Source: Gallionella sp.
GTDB taxonomy: Bacteria > Pseudomonadota > Gammaproteobacteria > Burkholderiales > Gallionellaceae
Assembly (NCBI GenBank): GCA_028689145.1
Contig: JAQTWT010000017.1
Coordinates: forward strand, 1-34,590
Length of the DNA stretch: 34,590 nt
Reading direction: 5' to 3'
Shown piece by piece: positions 25,695-34,590 of the stretch (its first letter is position 1; each line of letters opens with the position of its first letter). The position numbers and the translations under genes were made by a program. The notes under the pieces are model-generated. The model saw only the letters and a program-made list of their open reading frames with translations, did not search any database and was not told where the DNA came from.

Positions 25695-27596
25695 TTGACT
25701 ACCATTCATTCTTCACAACTAGGCTTCTTTACCGCTCACGCGCCATTCAACCGCATGGAGCGGGAACACTTGCTGTGGATGCTGGAGCATATGCAGCTTG
25801 GCTATTATGCCCACGGCGAGGTGATCGTCTCGCCGGAGCAGGGCATCGTGGAACGCTTTCTGGTGATCAAGCAGGGCATGGTACAGGGCGAACAGAATGT
25901 CGCCGATGCCAGCGAAGCCGATGCCTGGCTGGAGCTGGCGGAAGGCGAATGCTTCCCGCTCGGCGCGCTGCTGGCGCACCGCCCGGTAGCCAGCGTGTAC
26001 CGTGCGGACAAAGATACGTTCTGCTACGAATTGCCGGTCGCGGATTTCCATACCCTGCTCGGACTCAGCGCGCCGTTCCGCGATTTTTGCACGCGCCGCA
26101 TCGCCAATCTGCTGGAACACTCCAAGCAGGTCATTCAGACGCAGTACACGCAATCGGGTGCGGAGCAGCAATCGCTGACCAGCCCATTATCCGGCATCAT
26201 CCGCCGCGCGCCAGTCACCTGCGCGCCGCAAACCAGCGTGCGCGAAGTAATGAAACAGATGCACGAGTTGCGCATCGGCTCGATGGTAGCGGTCGACGAG
26301 TCCGGACATCCGCTCGGCATCCTGACACTGCCCGATGTACTGGAGCGCATCGCCTTGCCGCAAATCGATCTCGATCAACCGGTGATCGGGGTGATGACCA
26401 CTCAACTGACCGCTTTGCCGCCGCAGGCATGCGCATATGAAGCCGCGCTGCTAATGGCCAAACACGGGTTCCGGCATGTGCTGGTCGTCGATAACGAAAG
26501 ACTGACCGGGCTGGTGTCGGAAAAAGATCTGTTTGCGCTGCAGCGGGTCGGCCTGCGCCAGATCGGCTCGACCATCCGCCACGCCCGGCAACCGGAGGAA
26601 TTGCAACAAGCCGCAGGCGACATCCGCAGCATGGCGCACAACATGATGGCGCAAGGGGTGGCACCGGAACAATTGACCCAGTTCATTTCGACCTTTAACG
26701 ATCTGCTCACGGCACGTGTGGTAGAACTGGAATTCAAAAACAGCGGGCTGCTCGGCACGCCGTTGCACACAGGGCTGTGCTGGATGGCGCTGGGTTCGGA
26801 AGGCCGCTTCGAACAGACGCTCAATACCGATCAGGATAACGCGATCATCTTCGACATGCCGCAAGACATGGATGCAGACCAAATGCGCGCAATATTGCTG
26901 CCGGTAGCCAAACGCATCAACGAAACATTAGCTTTGTGCGGATTCCCGCAGTGCAAGGGCGAGATCATGGCGAGCAACCCGAAATGGTGTCTGTCGCTGA
27001 CAGAGTGGAAACGCACCTTCTCTGGCTGGATCAGCGGCGGCTCGCCGGAGGCCTTGTTGCATGCATCCATCTTCTTTGATTTCCGCGCGTTATACGGCGC
27101 GCAACATCTGGCCGAAGAATTGCGCCAGTGGTTGGCACGGGTCGCCAGCGACAACAGCCGTTTTCTGCACATGATGGCGGAAAACGCGCTGCAAAACCGC
27201 CCTCCGCTGGGCGTAGTGCGTGAGTTCGTGGTGGGCAAGGACAACACGCTGGATCTAAAACTGAACGGTATTACGCCGTTCGTGGATGCGGCACGTATTT
27301 TCAGTCTGGCCGCCGGAGTGACGCAGACCAACACCATCCAGCGACTGCGCCTGAGTGCATCTAAAATGAATCTGCATGTATCGGAAATAGATGCCTGGAT
27401 CAACGCACTGCTATTCATCCAGATACTGCGCCTGCGCCACCATGATGAAGCGAGTGCCCGTGGCTTGCACGATGATGCATTGGACAACCTGATCAAACCT
27501 GAGAAACTGAATGAGCTGGACAGGCGCATCCTGAAAGAGGCATTCCGCCAGGCGCGCAAACTGCAGGCGCGCTTGGCGCTGGAGTATCACCTGTGA
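25695..27596 (+). CDS. cNMP-like/CBS-pair/DUF294 nucleotidyltransferase-like regulator
   Basis: This 633-residue multidomain cytoplasmic protein has, in order, a degenerate cyclic-nucleotide-binding-like domain (about 10-150) and two CBS domains (about 168-222 and 230-285) that would bind adenosine nucleotides. Next comes a DUF294 GlnD-like nucleotidyltransferase domain (GSEGR at 367-371, then LNTDQDNA with Asp379 and Asp381) and a DUF294 C-terminal helical domain. The TTG start at 25695 follows AGGACAGTAC. The next Met (codon 21) would cut into the first domain. Such proteins commonly sit beside DnaQ-type exonucleases and acetate symporter genes, as here. A role in sensing energy state to control acetate uptake is an inference; no substrate is known from sequence. 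Confidence 0.88.
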   Translation: MTTIHSSQLGFFTAHAPFNRMEREHLLWMLEHMQLGYYAHGEVIVSPEQGIVERFLVIKQGMVQGEQNVADASEADAWLELAEGECFPLGALLAHRPVASVYRADKDTFCYELPVADFHTLLGLSAPFRDFCTRRIANLLEHSKQVIQTQYTQSGAEQQSLTSPLSGIIRRAPVTCAPQTSVREVMKQMHELRIGSMVAVDESGHPLGILTLPDVLERIALPQIDLDQPVIGVMTTQLTALPPQACAYEAALLMAKHGFRHVLVVDNERLTGLVSEKDLFALQRVGLRQIGSTIRHARQPEELQQAAGDIRSMAHNMMAQGVAPEQLTQFISTFNDLLTARVVELEFKNSGLLGTPLHTGLCWMALGSEGRFEQTLNTDQDNAIIFDMPQDMDADQMRAILLPVAKRINETLALCGFPQCKGEIMASNPKWCLSLTEWKRTFSGWISGGSPEALLHASIFFDFRALYGAQHLAEELRQWLARVASDNSRFLHMMAENALQNRPPLGVVREFVVGKDNTLDLKLNGITPFVDAARIFSLAAGVTQTNTIQRLRLSASKMNLHVSEIDAWINALLFIQILRLRHHDEASARGLHDDALDNLIKPEKLNELDRRILKEAFRQARKLQARLALEYHL

Positions 27597-27628
27597 AAAA
27601 CTGGCTGTCGCGCTGGTTCGTCCGCACG

Positions 27629-27715
27629 GTAGGATGGGTGGAGCAAAGCGATACCCATCATTATTTATACGATCGAAAACTCTCGTTGGGTATCGCTTTG
27701 CTCCACCCAACCTAC
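27629..27715. repeat. GTAG-footed inverted repeat just after the DUF294 gene
   Basis: GTAGGATGGGTGGAGCAAAG at 27629 onward (arm to about 27658) is matched by an arm ending CTTTGCTCCACCCAACCTAC at 27715. The arms are about 31 nt with two mismatches, around a 25-nt loop. It separates the DUF294 gene from the exonuclease start. Confidence 0.85.
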
Positions 27716-27783
27716 AAAAATTTCCGGTTCATGGGCAGAATCAGGGAAACGAGCATGACTGGCATCATCATTCAGGATTTGCC

Positions 27784-28491
27784 ATGCTCGCCAGGCTGAC
27801 GCGCTGGTTCGGCAGCAAGCCGCAATTGACCCCGGAGCAACAACTTCGCCTGGCCGCGTGGCAGGCATTACCCCACGCCTTGCCGGACGAGCCGGTCGCA
27901 GCAACCCGCTGCGTGGTGGTGGATGTCGAAACCACCGGCTTGAATCTGATGCAGGACAGGCTGATTTCCATCGGTGCCGTGGCGATGGTGAACGGCAAGA
28001 TTGCGCTGGGCGACAGTTTCTATGCGGTACTGCAACAACAATCAGCCAGCGAAAAAGGCAATATCCTGCTGCACGGCATTGGTGCCACGGCGCAACTGGA
28101 GGGTGTGCCGCCAGTTGAAGCGTTGCTTGCCTTTCTCGATTACCTCGGCAACTCCCCCCTCGTCGCATTTCACGTTGCCTTCGATGAAACCATGATCAAG
28201 CGCGCTTTTCGCAACTATCTTGGATTTTCCTTCAAGCACCCGTGGCTCGATCTGGCGTATGTGATGCCCGGCCTGAATCCCCCGCTGGCGCAGAAATACC
28301 GCGCGCTGGACGATTGGATCGGGCATTTCGGCATCAGCATCGACACCCGCCACAACGCTCTGGCGGATGCTCTGGCTACCGCGCAACTGTTCCAGGTCGC
28401 CCATGCACAGGCCTGCCAAAAAAACATCACCAATATGGCCGGACTGCGCGATCTGGAAAAGGCGCAGCGCTGGGTAAGCCGCGTAAGCTGA
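27784..28491 (+). CDS. DnaQ-type DEDDh 3'-5' exonuclease
   Basis: The ATG at 27784 is preceded by CAGGAT and gives a 235-residue protein (MLARLTRWFGSKPQLTP). The open frame continues upstream only through repeat DNA. The DEDDh catalytic residues are visible: VVVDVETTGL (Asp and Glu), HVAFDETM (Asp) and HNALADALATA (His and Asp). This is the epsilon/RNase T-like fold. As a stand-alone exonuclease next to a DUF294 protein and an acetate-type symporter, its in vivo substrate is unclear. An RNA or nucleotide target is possible. GTGAAAAACTGGCTG at 27593, overlapping the stop of the upstream gene, may be the original start, now separated by the repeat. Confidence 0.88.
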   Translation: MLARLTRWFGSKPQLTPEQQLRLAAWQALPHALPDEPVAATRCVVVDVETTGLNLMQDRLISIGAVAMVNGKIALGDSFYAVLQQQSASEKGNILLHGIGATAQLEGVPPVEALLAFLDYLGNSPLVAFHVAFDETMIKRAFRNYLGFSFKHPWLDLAYVMPGLNPPLAQKYRALDDWIGHFGISIDTRHNALADALATAQLFQVAHAQACQKNITNMAGLRDLEKAQRWVSRVS

Positions 28492-28581
28492 CTGTAAGTT
28501 TCCTGTCGTAACATCATCCACAGTTGTACGAGTGGGTCGGGATGTTTAACCCGACTGGTTGATTGTTCCGAAGGAGCTGAC

Positions 28582-28901
28582 ATGTCAAATCCGAATATCA
28601 ATTGGGCTGCGATTGATACCAATCCAAAGTTCCAGGCACTGCATCGCAAAAAGACATTCTTCCTGTGGGGACTGATGGTGTTCTCCACCATCTATTACTT
28701 CCTATTACCGATCGGTGCCGCCTATTACCAGGATCTGTTCAAGACCAAAGTCTGGGGCGTGGTTAACTTCGGCATCCTGTTCGCACTGTCCGAATTCGTC
28801 GTGGCCTGGGCAATCGCTTTCGTATATTCAAAAAAAGCCAATGCCGAGTTCGATGCGATGGCGCAAGAAATCATCAACGATTTAAACAAGGGGAGCACAA
28901 G

Positions 28902-28905
<4 letters not shown>
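28582..28905 (+). CDS. DUF4212 small subunit of a sodium/solute symporter
   Basis: This 107-residue protein has two membrane helices (about 28-52, FLWGLMVFSTIYYFLLPIGAAYY; and 58-84). It opens with the family-typical NWAAID-like NINWAAIDTNPKFQALHRKK. DUF4212 proteins are encoded directly before large SSS-family symporters of the VC_2705 type and are considered partner subunits. AAGGAGC precedes the ATG. The last codon overlaps the symporter start by four bases (ATGA at 28902), so the two are translationally coupled. Confidence 0.93.
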
Positions 28906-30989
<2,084 letters not shown>

Positions 30990-31016
30990 CGCAACATTGA
31001 GAGAGCATCATTTCAA

Positions 31017-31042
31017 CCCCGCCTTGACCGGCGGGGTTTTTT
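31017..31042 (+). terminator. Rho-independent terminator of the symporter operon
   Basis: CCCCGCC (31017-31023) pairs with GGCGGGG (31030-31036), six-base loop, followed by TTTTTT. It lies 28 nt after the symporter stop. Confidence 0.9.
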
Positions 31043-31093
31043 ATTGGGTCCGGGAAAATGCAGCACGTTAAAACTCATGATCAAGTTAAATCC

Positions 31094-31129
31094 CCCCCGG
31101 CAAAGCCGGGGGTTTACCTCACTTAATTA
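31094..31129. repeat. Second copy of the IS200-end-like hairpin and flank
   Basis: The hairpin CCCCCGGC/GCCGGGGG (31094-31101, 31105-31112) plus TTTACCTCACTTAATTA repeats the structure at 90-125 almost exactly, except for the loop (AAA instead of ATA) and two or three bases. No transposase is attached. A third copy of only the flank, ATTTACCTCACTGAGTTA, is at 31275-31292. The 180 nt between them has no coding features. Confidence 0.72.
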
Positions 31130-31304
31130 GTCCAATCCGGCACTTCCCTCTCCCCTGCATCAACCGAATCATTCGGAGCATAGAACATCATTCAGCGTTA
31201 AACTGACTGCAGATCAAAACCCATGCAACCACCGGGACAGGTTAAAGTGCAAATAAATTCTGCTAATGCGGGATATTTACCTCACTGAGTTAAAGGGATG
31301 ACGA

Positions 31305-31832
31305 ATGGAAAATAATCGACTTTTGCCGGACACATTGCCAAGCGACATAGAATTGCTTGGAGACGGACATTCCTTCCAAGACACCATTGCCGCCATGTTG
31401 ACGGAAGTTAAAGGCTTTAGCAGCTTTGAACCATCCGATCTTTTATTTCTCGCCAGACATATGCAAGCCTACCGCGCGCGCAAGGGAATCACTATTTTTC
31501 GCGAAGGCGATCAAAACTGCTATTTGTGTGTGCTGGTAACAGGCCACATCAGCGTTTACAAGGAAGATCAAGGTAGAGAGACCAAATTACTCGGCACCAT
31601 TACACCGGGCAAAATTTTCGGGGAAATATCGATCATTGATAACTTACCTCACTCTGCGACCCTCGTTGCAGAGTCAGATGCCATATTCTTGCTCATGAAT
31701 CAGGAGAGTTTTCGCCAGTGCACCGAGCATGAGCCGGTTCTCGGCGTGCGCCTGTTAGGTCTCATTGCCCGCCTGCTTTGTGCGCGGTTACGCTCCGCCA
31801 GCGGTCAGTTGGCAGAATTCATTCATATCTAA
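31305..31832 (+). CDS. Stand-alone cyclic-nucleotide-binding-domain protein
   Basis: This 175-residue protein consists of a CRP-type beta-roll (about 40-145) and C-terminal helices. No helix-turn-helix follows, so it is not a CRP-like transcription factor. The phosphate-binding cassette reads FGEISIIDNLPHSATL. The usual Arg before Ser/Ala is His116 here, so normal cAMP/cGMP binding is doubtful. Such single-domain proteins may bind other ligands or act by protein contact. AAAGGGATGACGA lies before the ATG at 31305. Just upstream is a TTTACCTCACTGAGTTA element shared with the IS-end-like repeats. Codon use looks A/T-richer than in the symporter gene, which may indicate a separate origin. Confidence 0.85.
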   Translation: MENNRLLPDTLPSDIELLGDGHSFQDTIAAMLTEVKGFSSFEPSDLLFLARHMQAYRARKGITIFREGDQNCYLCVLVTGHISVYKEDQGRETKLLGTITPGKIFGEISIIDNLPHSATLVAESDAIFLLMNQESFRQCTEHEPVLGVRLLGLIARLLCARLRSASGQLAEFIHI

Positions 31833-31892
31833 AACTGCTTCAATAAACAACGAGGGGCAGCCAATTTAGTGATGTTGAGCGCCCTCTTAACT

Positions 31893-31922
31893 CCACCTTG
31901 ATCAGCGGTTTTTTATTGCGCC
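31893..31922 (+). other. Decayed copy of the 31017 terminator
   Basis: CCACCTTGATCAGCGG followed by TTTTTTATTGCGCC matches CCGCCTTGACCGGCGGGG followed by TTTTTTATTGGGTCC at 31018-31050, with substitutions that break the stem. An adjacent GAGGGGC...GCGCCCTC pair (about 31851-31885) may serve as the actual terminator of the preceding gene. The 200 nt up to 32031 otherwise hold no recognisable gene. Confidence 0.5.
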
Positions 31923-32031
31923 GAAAAAACAGCGACCGATCCTGGGTCAATATTCAATCGGCGCAAACAGCGCTTTCACTCTTCCCCGCATCAACCGTTA
32001 TAATAGCCGCGAACCACCAAGAAACCCTGTC

Positions 32032-32321
32032 ATGCGCCCTTCACTGGCACTGAACAACACCGCGATGAAATCCGCCGTATCGCACTCAGTCACCGCGTCA
32101 CCAACGTGCGCGTGTTTGGCTCCGCATTGCACGGCGATGATACCGAAGACAGCGATCTTGACCTGCTTGTTGAGCCGACCGCGGAAACCACGTTGATGGA
32201 CGTCGGTGCAATTCGCTATGAACTCAAAAAATTGCTGGGCATCTCGGTAGATGTTCTTACCCCGAGAGCACTGCCGGACAAATTCCGCGTGAAAGTATTA
32301 AGCGAAGTAGCGGCAATATGA
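32032..32321 (+). pseudogene. MNT nucleotidyltransferase (MntA-type antitoxin), frameshifted
   Basis: The downstream frame reads QHRDEIRRIALSHRVTNVRV and continues FGSALHGDDTEDSDLDLLVE. This holds the GS..(10)..D.D nucleotidyltransferase motif of minimal (MNT) enzymes and the family ending DVLTPRALPDKF. The proper start, ATG 32032 (MRPSLAL), is in another frame. One missing base near 32052-32054 (CTG-GAA read as CTGAA) would join MRPSLALE to QHRDEIRR and give about 96 residues. MNT proteins neutralise HEPN toxins by AMPylation. Either the gene is broken or there is a single-base sequence error. The stop overlaps the HEPN remnant (ATGA). Confidence 0.78.
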
Positions 32322-32347
32322 GCAAGACTGACATTTCGAATGGCTAG
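32318..32347 (+). pseudogene. HEPN (HepT/DUF86-type) toxin, N-terminal nine codons
   Basis: ATG at 32318 overlaps the MNT stop in the standard MNT-HEPN ATGA coupling and reads MSKTDISNG then TAG. Genuine DUF86/HepT proteins often begin MSK-D followed by a helix, here lost after about six residues. The following ~165 nt up to the HsdR gene has no HEPN-like sequence; a 25-codon open stretch at 32341 (MASFRPHLTF) is of unknown origin. So the RNase toxin has been deleted. Confidence 0.55.
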
Positions 32348-32468
32348 TTTTCGGCCACACCTGACCTTCAAGGTGAAGCTTCTGAGCGACCGCTTTACTG
32401 ATTGCAGACGCAAGTAATAATGAGCTTAGGGATGATTCAGTTTCCATCCACCAACCTAATGTAGTTAC

Positions 32469-32491
32469 GTTTTGTTAGAATCAAACAAAAC
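32469..32491. promoter_or_regulatory. Candidate operator upstream of hsdR
   Basis: GTTTTGTT (32469-32476) and AACAAAAC (32484-32491) form a perfect inverted repeat with a seven-base spacer, 24 nt before the HsdR start. The position would suit a repressor or control protein; no such gene is in the window. Confidence 0.35.
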
Positions 32492-32514
32492 ATACAGTTG
32501 GGGAGCTTGGATAG

Positions 32515-34503
32515 ATGGTATTTAGTGAAGATTCAAGAGTCAAAATCCCCTGCATTCTGCATTTGGTCAGACTTGGCTACCGTTACCTATCCGTCAAGAA
32601 TGCCTCGTGGGATGACGAGACCAATATCTTCCCTGACCTGTTTCGAACCGCCATCGCCCGGATCAACCCCGGCATCGACGGTGCTAACATTGATCGGCTA
32701 TTGGTCGATGTCAAACTCTCGCTGGACAACGAAGACCTCGGCAAAGCTTTCTACGAAAAGCTCACCGAACGTTCCGGCATCCGGCTGATTGACTTTGCCG
32801 ATTTTTCAAACAACAGCTTCCATGTTGTCACCGAACTGACCTGCAAGAACGGCGATGACGAGTTCCGCCCCGACATCACCCTGCTCATCAACGGCATGCC
32901 GCTGGTTTTCATTGAGGTCAAAAAGCCCAATAACCGCGAAGGTGTTCTGGCCGAACGCAACCGCATCATCACGCGCAGTCGTAACCCCCGCTTCCGCCGC
33001 TTCATCAACATCACCCAGTTGATGGTCTTCTCCAACAACATGGAGTACGACGACGGCACACCGCAGCCCATCGAGGGCGCGTTTTATGCCAGCCCATCGT
33101 ATGACGCGCCGAGCTTCAACTATTTCCGCGAAGAGGAAACGCTGAATCTGGCCGACCTGCTGGCCGATGAGGACGACGCGATTGAAAACGAAGTGCTGCG
33201 CGACAACAACCTGAACGTCATCAAGCACAGCCCCGAATTCATCAGCAACAAATCGCCCGACACGCCGACCAACCGCATCTGCACCTCCCTGTTCAGCCGC
33301 GATCGCCTGTCATTCCTGCTGCAATACGCGCTGGTTTATGTGAGCGAGGCCGACGGTCTGCACAAGCATGTCATGCGTTACCCGCAGCTCTTCGCCACCA
33401 AGGCGATAGAGCGCAAGCTTGATGCGGGAATGCGCAAGGGCATCATCTGGCACACCCAAGGCAGCGGCAAAACCGCGTTGGCCTACTACAACACGCGCTT
33501 TCTCACCGACTACTTCCAGCGCCGGGGCATCATCCCCAAGTTCTACTTCATCGTTGATCGCATCGACCTGCTCATTCAAGCGCAGCGCGAGTTTGCCAGC
33601 CGAGGCCTGACGGTGCACACCATCGACAGCCGCGATGCCTTCGCCCGCGACATCAAGGCAACTCAGGCGCTGCATAACCATTCGGGCAAACCTGAAATTA
33701 CCGTCGTCAATATCCAGAAATTCGAGGATGACCCGGATGTGGTGCGCACCGAGGATTACGATGTCAGCATCCAGCGCGTGTATTTTCTTGACGAGGTACA
33801 CCGCAGCTACAACCCCAAGGGCAGCTTCCTCGCCAACCTGAGCCAGTCCGACCAAAACGCCATCAAGATCGGCCTCACCGGCACGCCGCTGTTGGGCGAT
33901 GATTTCAACTCCCGCGCCCTGTTCGGCGACTACATCCACAAGTACTACTACAATGCCTCCATCGCCGATGGTTACACCCTGCGCCTGATCCGTGAGGAGA
34001 TCGCCACCAACTACAAGCTTTCACTGCAAGAGGCGCTCGCGGAGGTGGAGCTTCAGCAGGGAGACATCGACCGCAAGCTCATCTATGCGCATCCGCGCTT
34101 TGTCGAACCGATGCTCGATTACATCGTGCGCGACTTTGAAAAAAGCCGCAGCGCGCTAAACGATGCGACCATCGGTGGCATGGTGATCTGCGACAGCGCC
34201 GAACAGGCCAAGCGGATGTTTGAGATTTTCAATACGGTCTATGTGGCTCAGGCACAGCCTGCTTACGCGGCGCAAGATTCCGCACAAGCCTTGATCGCAG
34301 CGCGGCAGCCAGATAGTTACGCCGCCAAAACCATGCTGGAAAACCGAGTCAAGAACAGCGCGCTCATTCTGCACGACGTGGGCGGCAAGCAGGAACGCAA
34401 AGATTGGGTAGAAGACTTTAAAGCGGGCAAGATCGACCTGCTGTTCGTCTACAACATGCTGCTTGTTGAATTGCGTTTAAATCTGACCCAGCAATTGCAT
34501 TGA
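32515..34503 (+). pseudogene. hsdR: Type I restriction endonuclease subunit R (HsdR), 3'-truncated
   Basis: GGGGAGCTTGGATAG precedes the ATG at 32515. The N-terminal nuclease core is visible: Asp120 in RPDITLLI, then Glu134 and Lys136 in FIEVKKP (PD-D/ExK). The SF2 translocase begins with Walker A TQGSGKT (314-320) and the Walker B box DEVH (426-429), then GLTGTPLL. The protein follows HsdR homology until FVYNMLL (about residue 649). It then ends with foreign VELRLNLTQQLH encoded by an IS-like end from 34464. Full HsdR proteins are about 1000 residues, so motifs V-VI of the motor and the C-terminal domain that binds the methyltransferase are missing. No hsdM or hsdS gene is in the window. Probably inactive as a translocating nuclease. 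Confidence 0.9.
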
Positions 34504-34590
34504 ATTTTGACCCACCCTAAGTTTATATCTTAACGGTTCAGGTTGTGGATAGTTTTCTGTTTTTGGCCTCCTTTCCGGATTGAGTTGAGC
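34464..34590. mobile_element. Terminal sequence of an IS21-family-like element
   Basis: The break in hsdR starts with TGTTGAATTGCG. Two TGACCCA direct repeats follow (34484-34490 and 34508-34514), spaced 24 nt. IS21-family ends start with TG and carry several internal repeats of this kind for IstA binding. The remainder to the window end has no clear ORF, so the orientation of istA/istB cannot be told. Confidence 0.55.

Noticed and set aside
25625..26440. 271-codon plus-strand frame starting in the nested palindrome
   Set aside because: It overlaps the DUF294 gene in another frame, and the translation is an Arg/Ala/Gly-rich shadow.

Overview
The window looks like a chromosomal segment of a betaproteobacterium. 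The likely home is a Gallionellaceae/Nitrosomonadales-type lineage; this is an inference from gene order and protein style, not a proven placement. Most of it is conserved housekeeping sequence, edged on both sides by scars of mobile DNA. No tRNA, rRNA or CRISPR array was seen.

Left edge (1-1.1 kb): the 5' end of an IS200/IS605-type element abuts a tspO gene that has lost its 5' half. The tspO remnant converges, with overlapping stop codons, on the last ~36 codons of a fructosamine-kinase-like gene.

0.5-8.3 kb, all minus strand: a leftward glycine cleavage cluster, gcvT-gcvH-gcvPA-tpx-gcvPB. It is followed by a glycine-zipper lipoprotein, a PfkB-family sugar/nucleoside kinase and a second glycine-zipper lipoprotein. 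Upstream of gcvT lie a sigma70-like promoter (8280-8308), a tandem glycine riboswitch (about 8034-8262) and a perfect 28-nt terminator palindrome. The two riboswitch aptamers are separated by an inserted palindromic repeat.

8.4-12.8 kb, minus strand: an ExeA/MshM-like ATPase with a SPOR-like tail, a three-gene operon of unknown function (two-TM protein, small L7/L12-tail-like protein, SRPBCC protein), and a chemoreceptor with a periplasmic CxxCH haem motif.

13.2-25.2 kb: tyrS diverges from an M23 murein endopeptidase gene and anmK. Converging from the right are queA-tgt-yajC-secD-secF and, beyond a strong terminator, acs (acetyl-CoA synthetase).

25.7-31.0 kb, plus strand: a cNMP-like/CBS/DUF294 protein, a DnaQ-type exonuclease, a DUF4212 small subunit and a large sodium/solute symporter. 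With the divergent acs this is an acetate uptake and activation locus. A lone cyclic-nucleotide-binding-domain protein follows.

32.0-34.6 kb: a decayed defence/toxin-antitoxin zone. An MNT nucleotidyltransferase (antitoxin type) has lost one base, its HEPN partner survives as about nine codons, and a type I restriction HsdR gene is cut off at 34463 by what looks like an IS21-family end.

The most unusual feature is the density of palindromic repeats. Several have a GTAG foot followed by a hairpin, like REP sequences. They fill most intergenic gaps and have also entered functional sequence: in frame inside gcvPB, probably in frame inside anmK, in the linker of the glycine riboswitch, over the start of a lipoprotein gene, and just before the exonuclease start.
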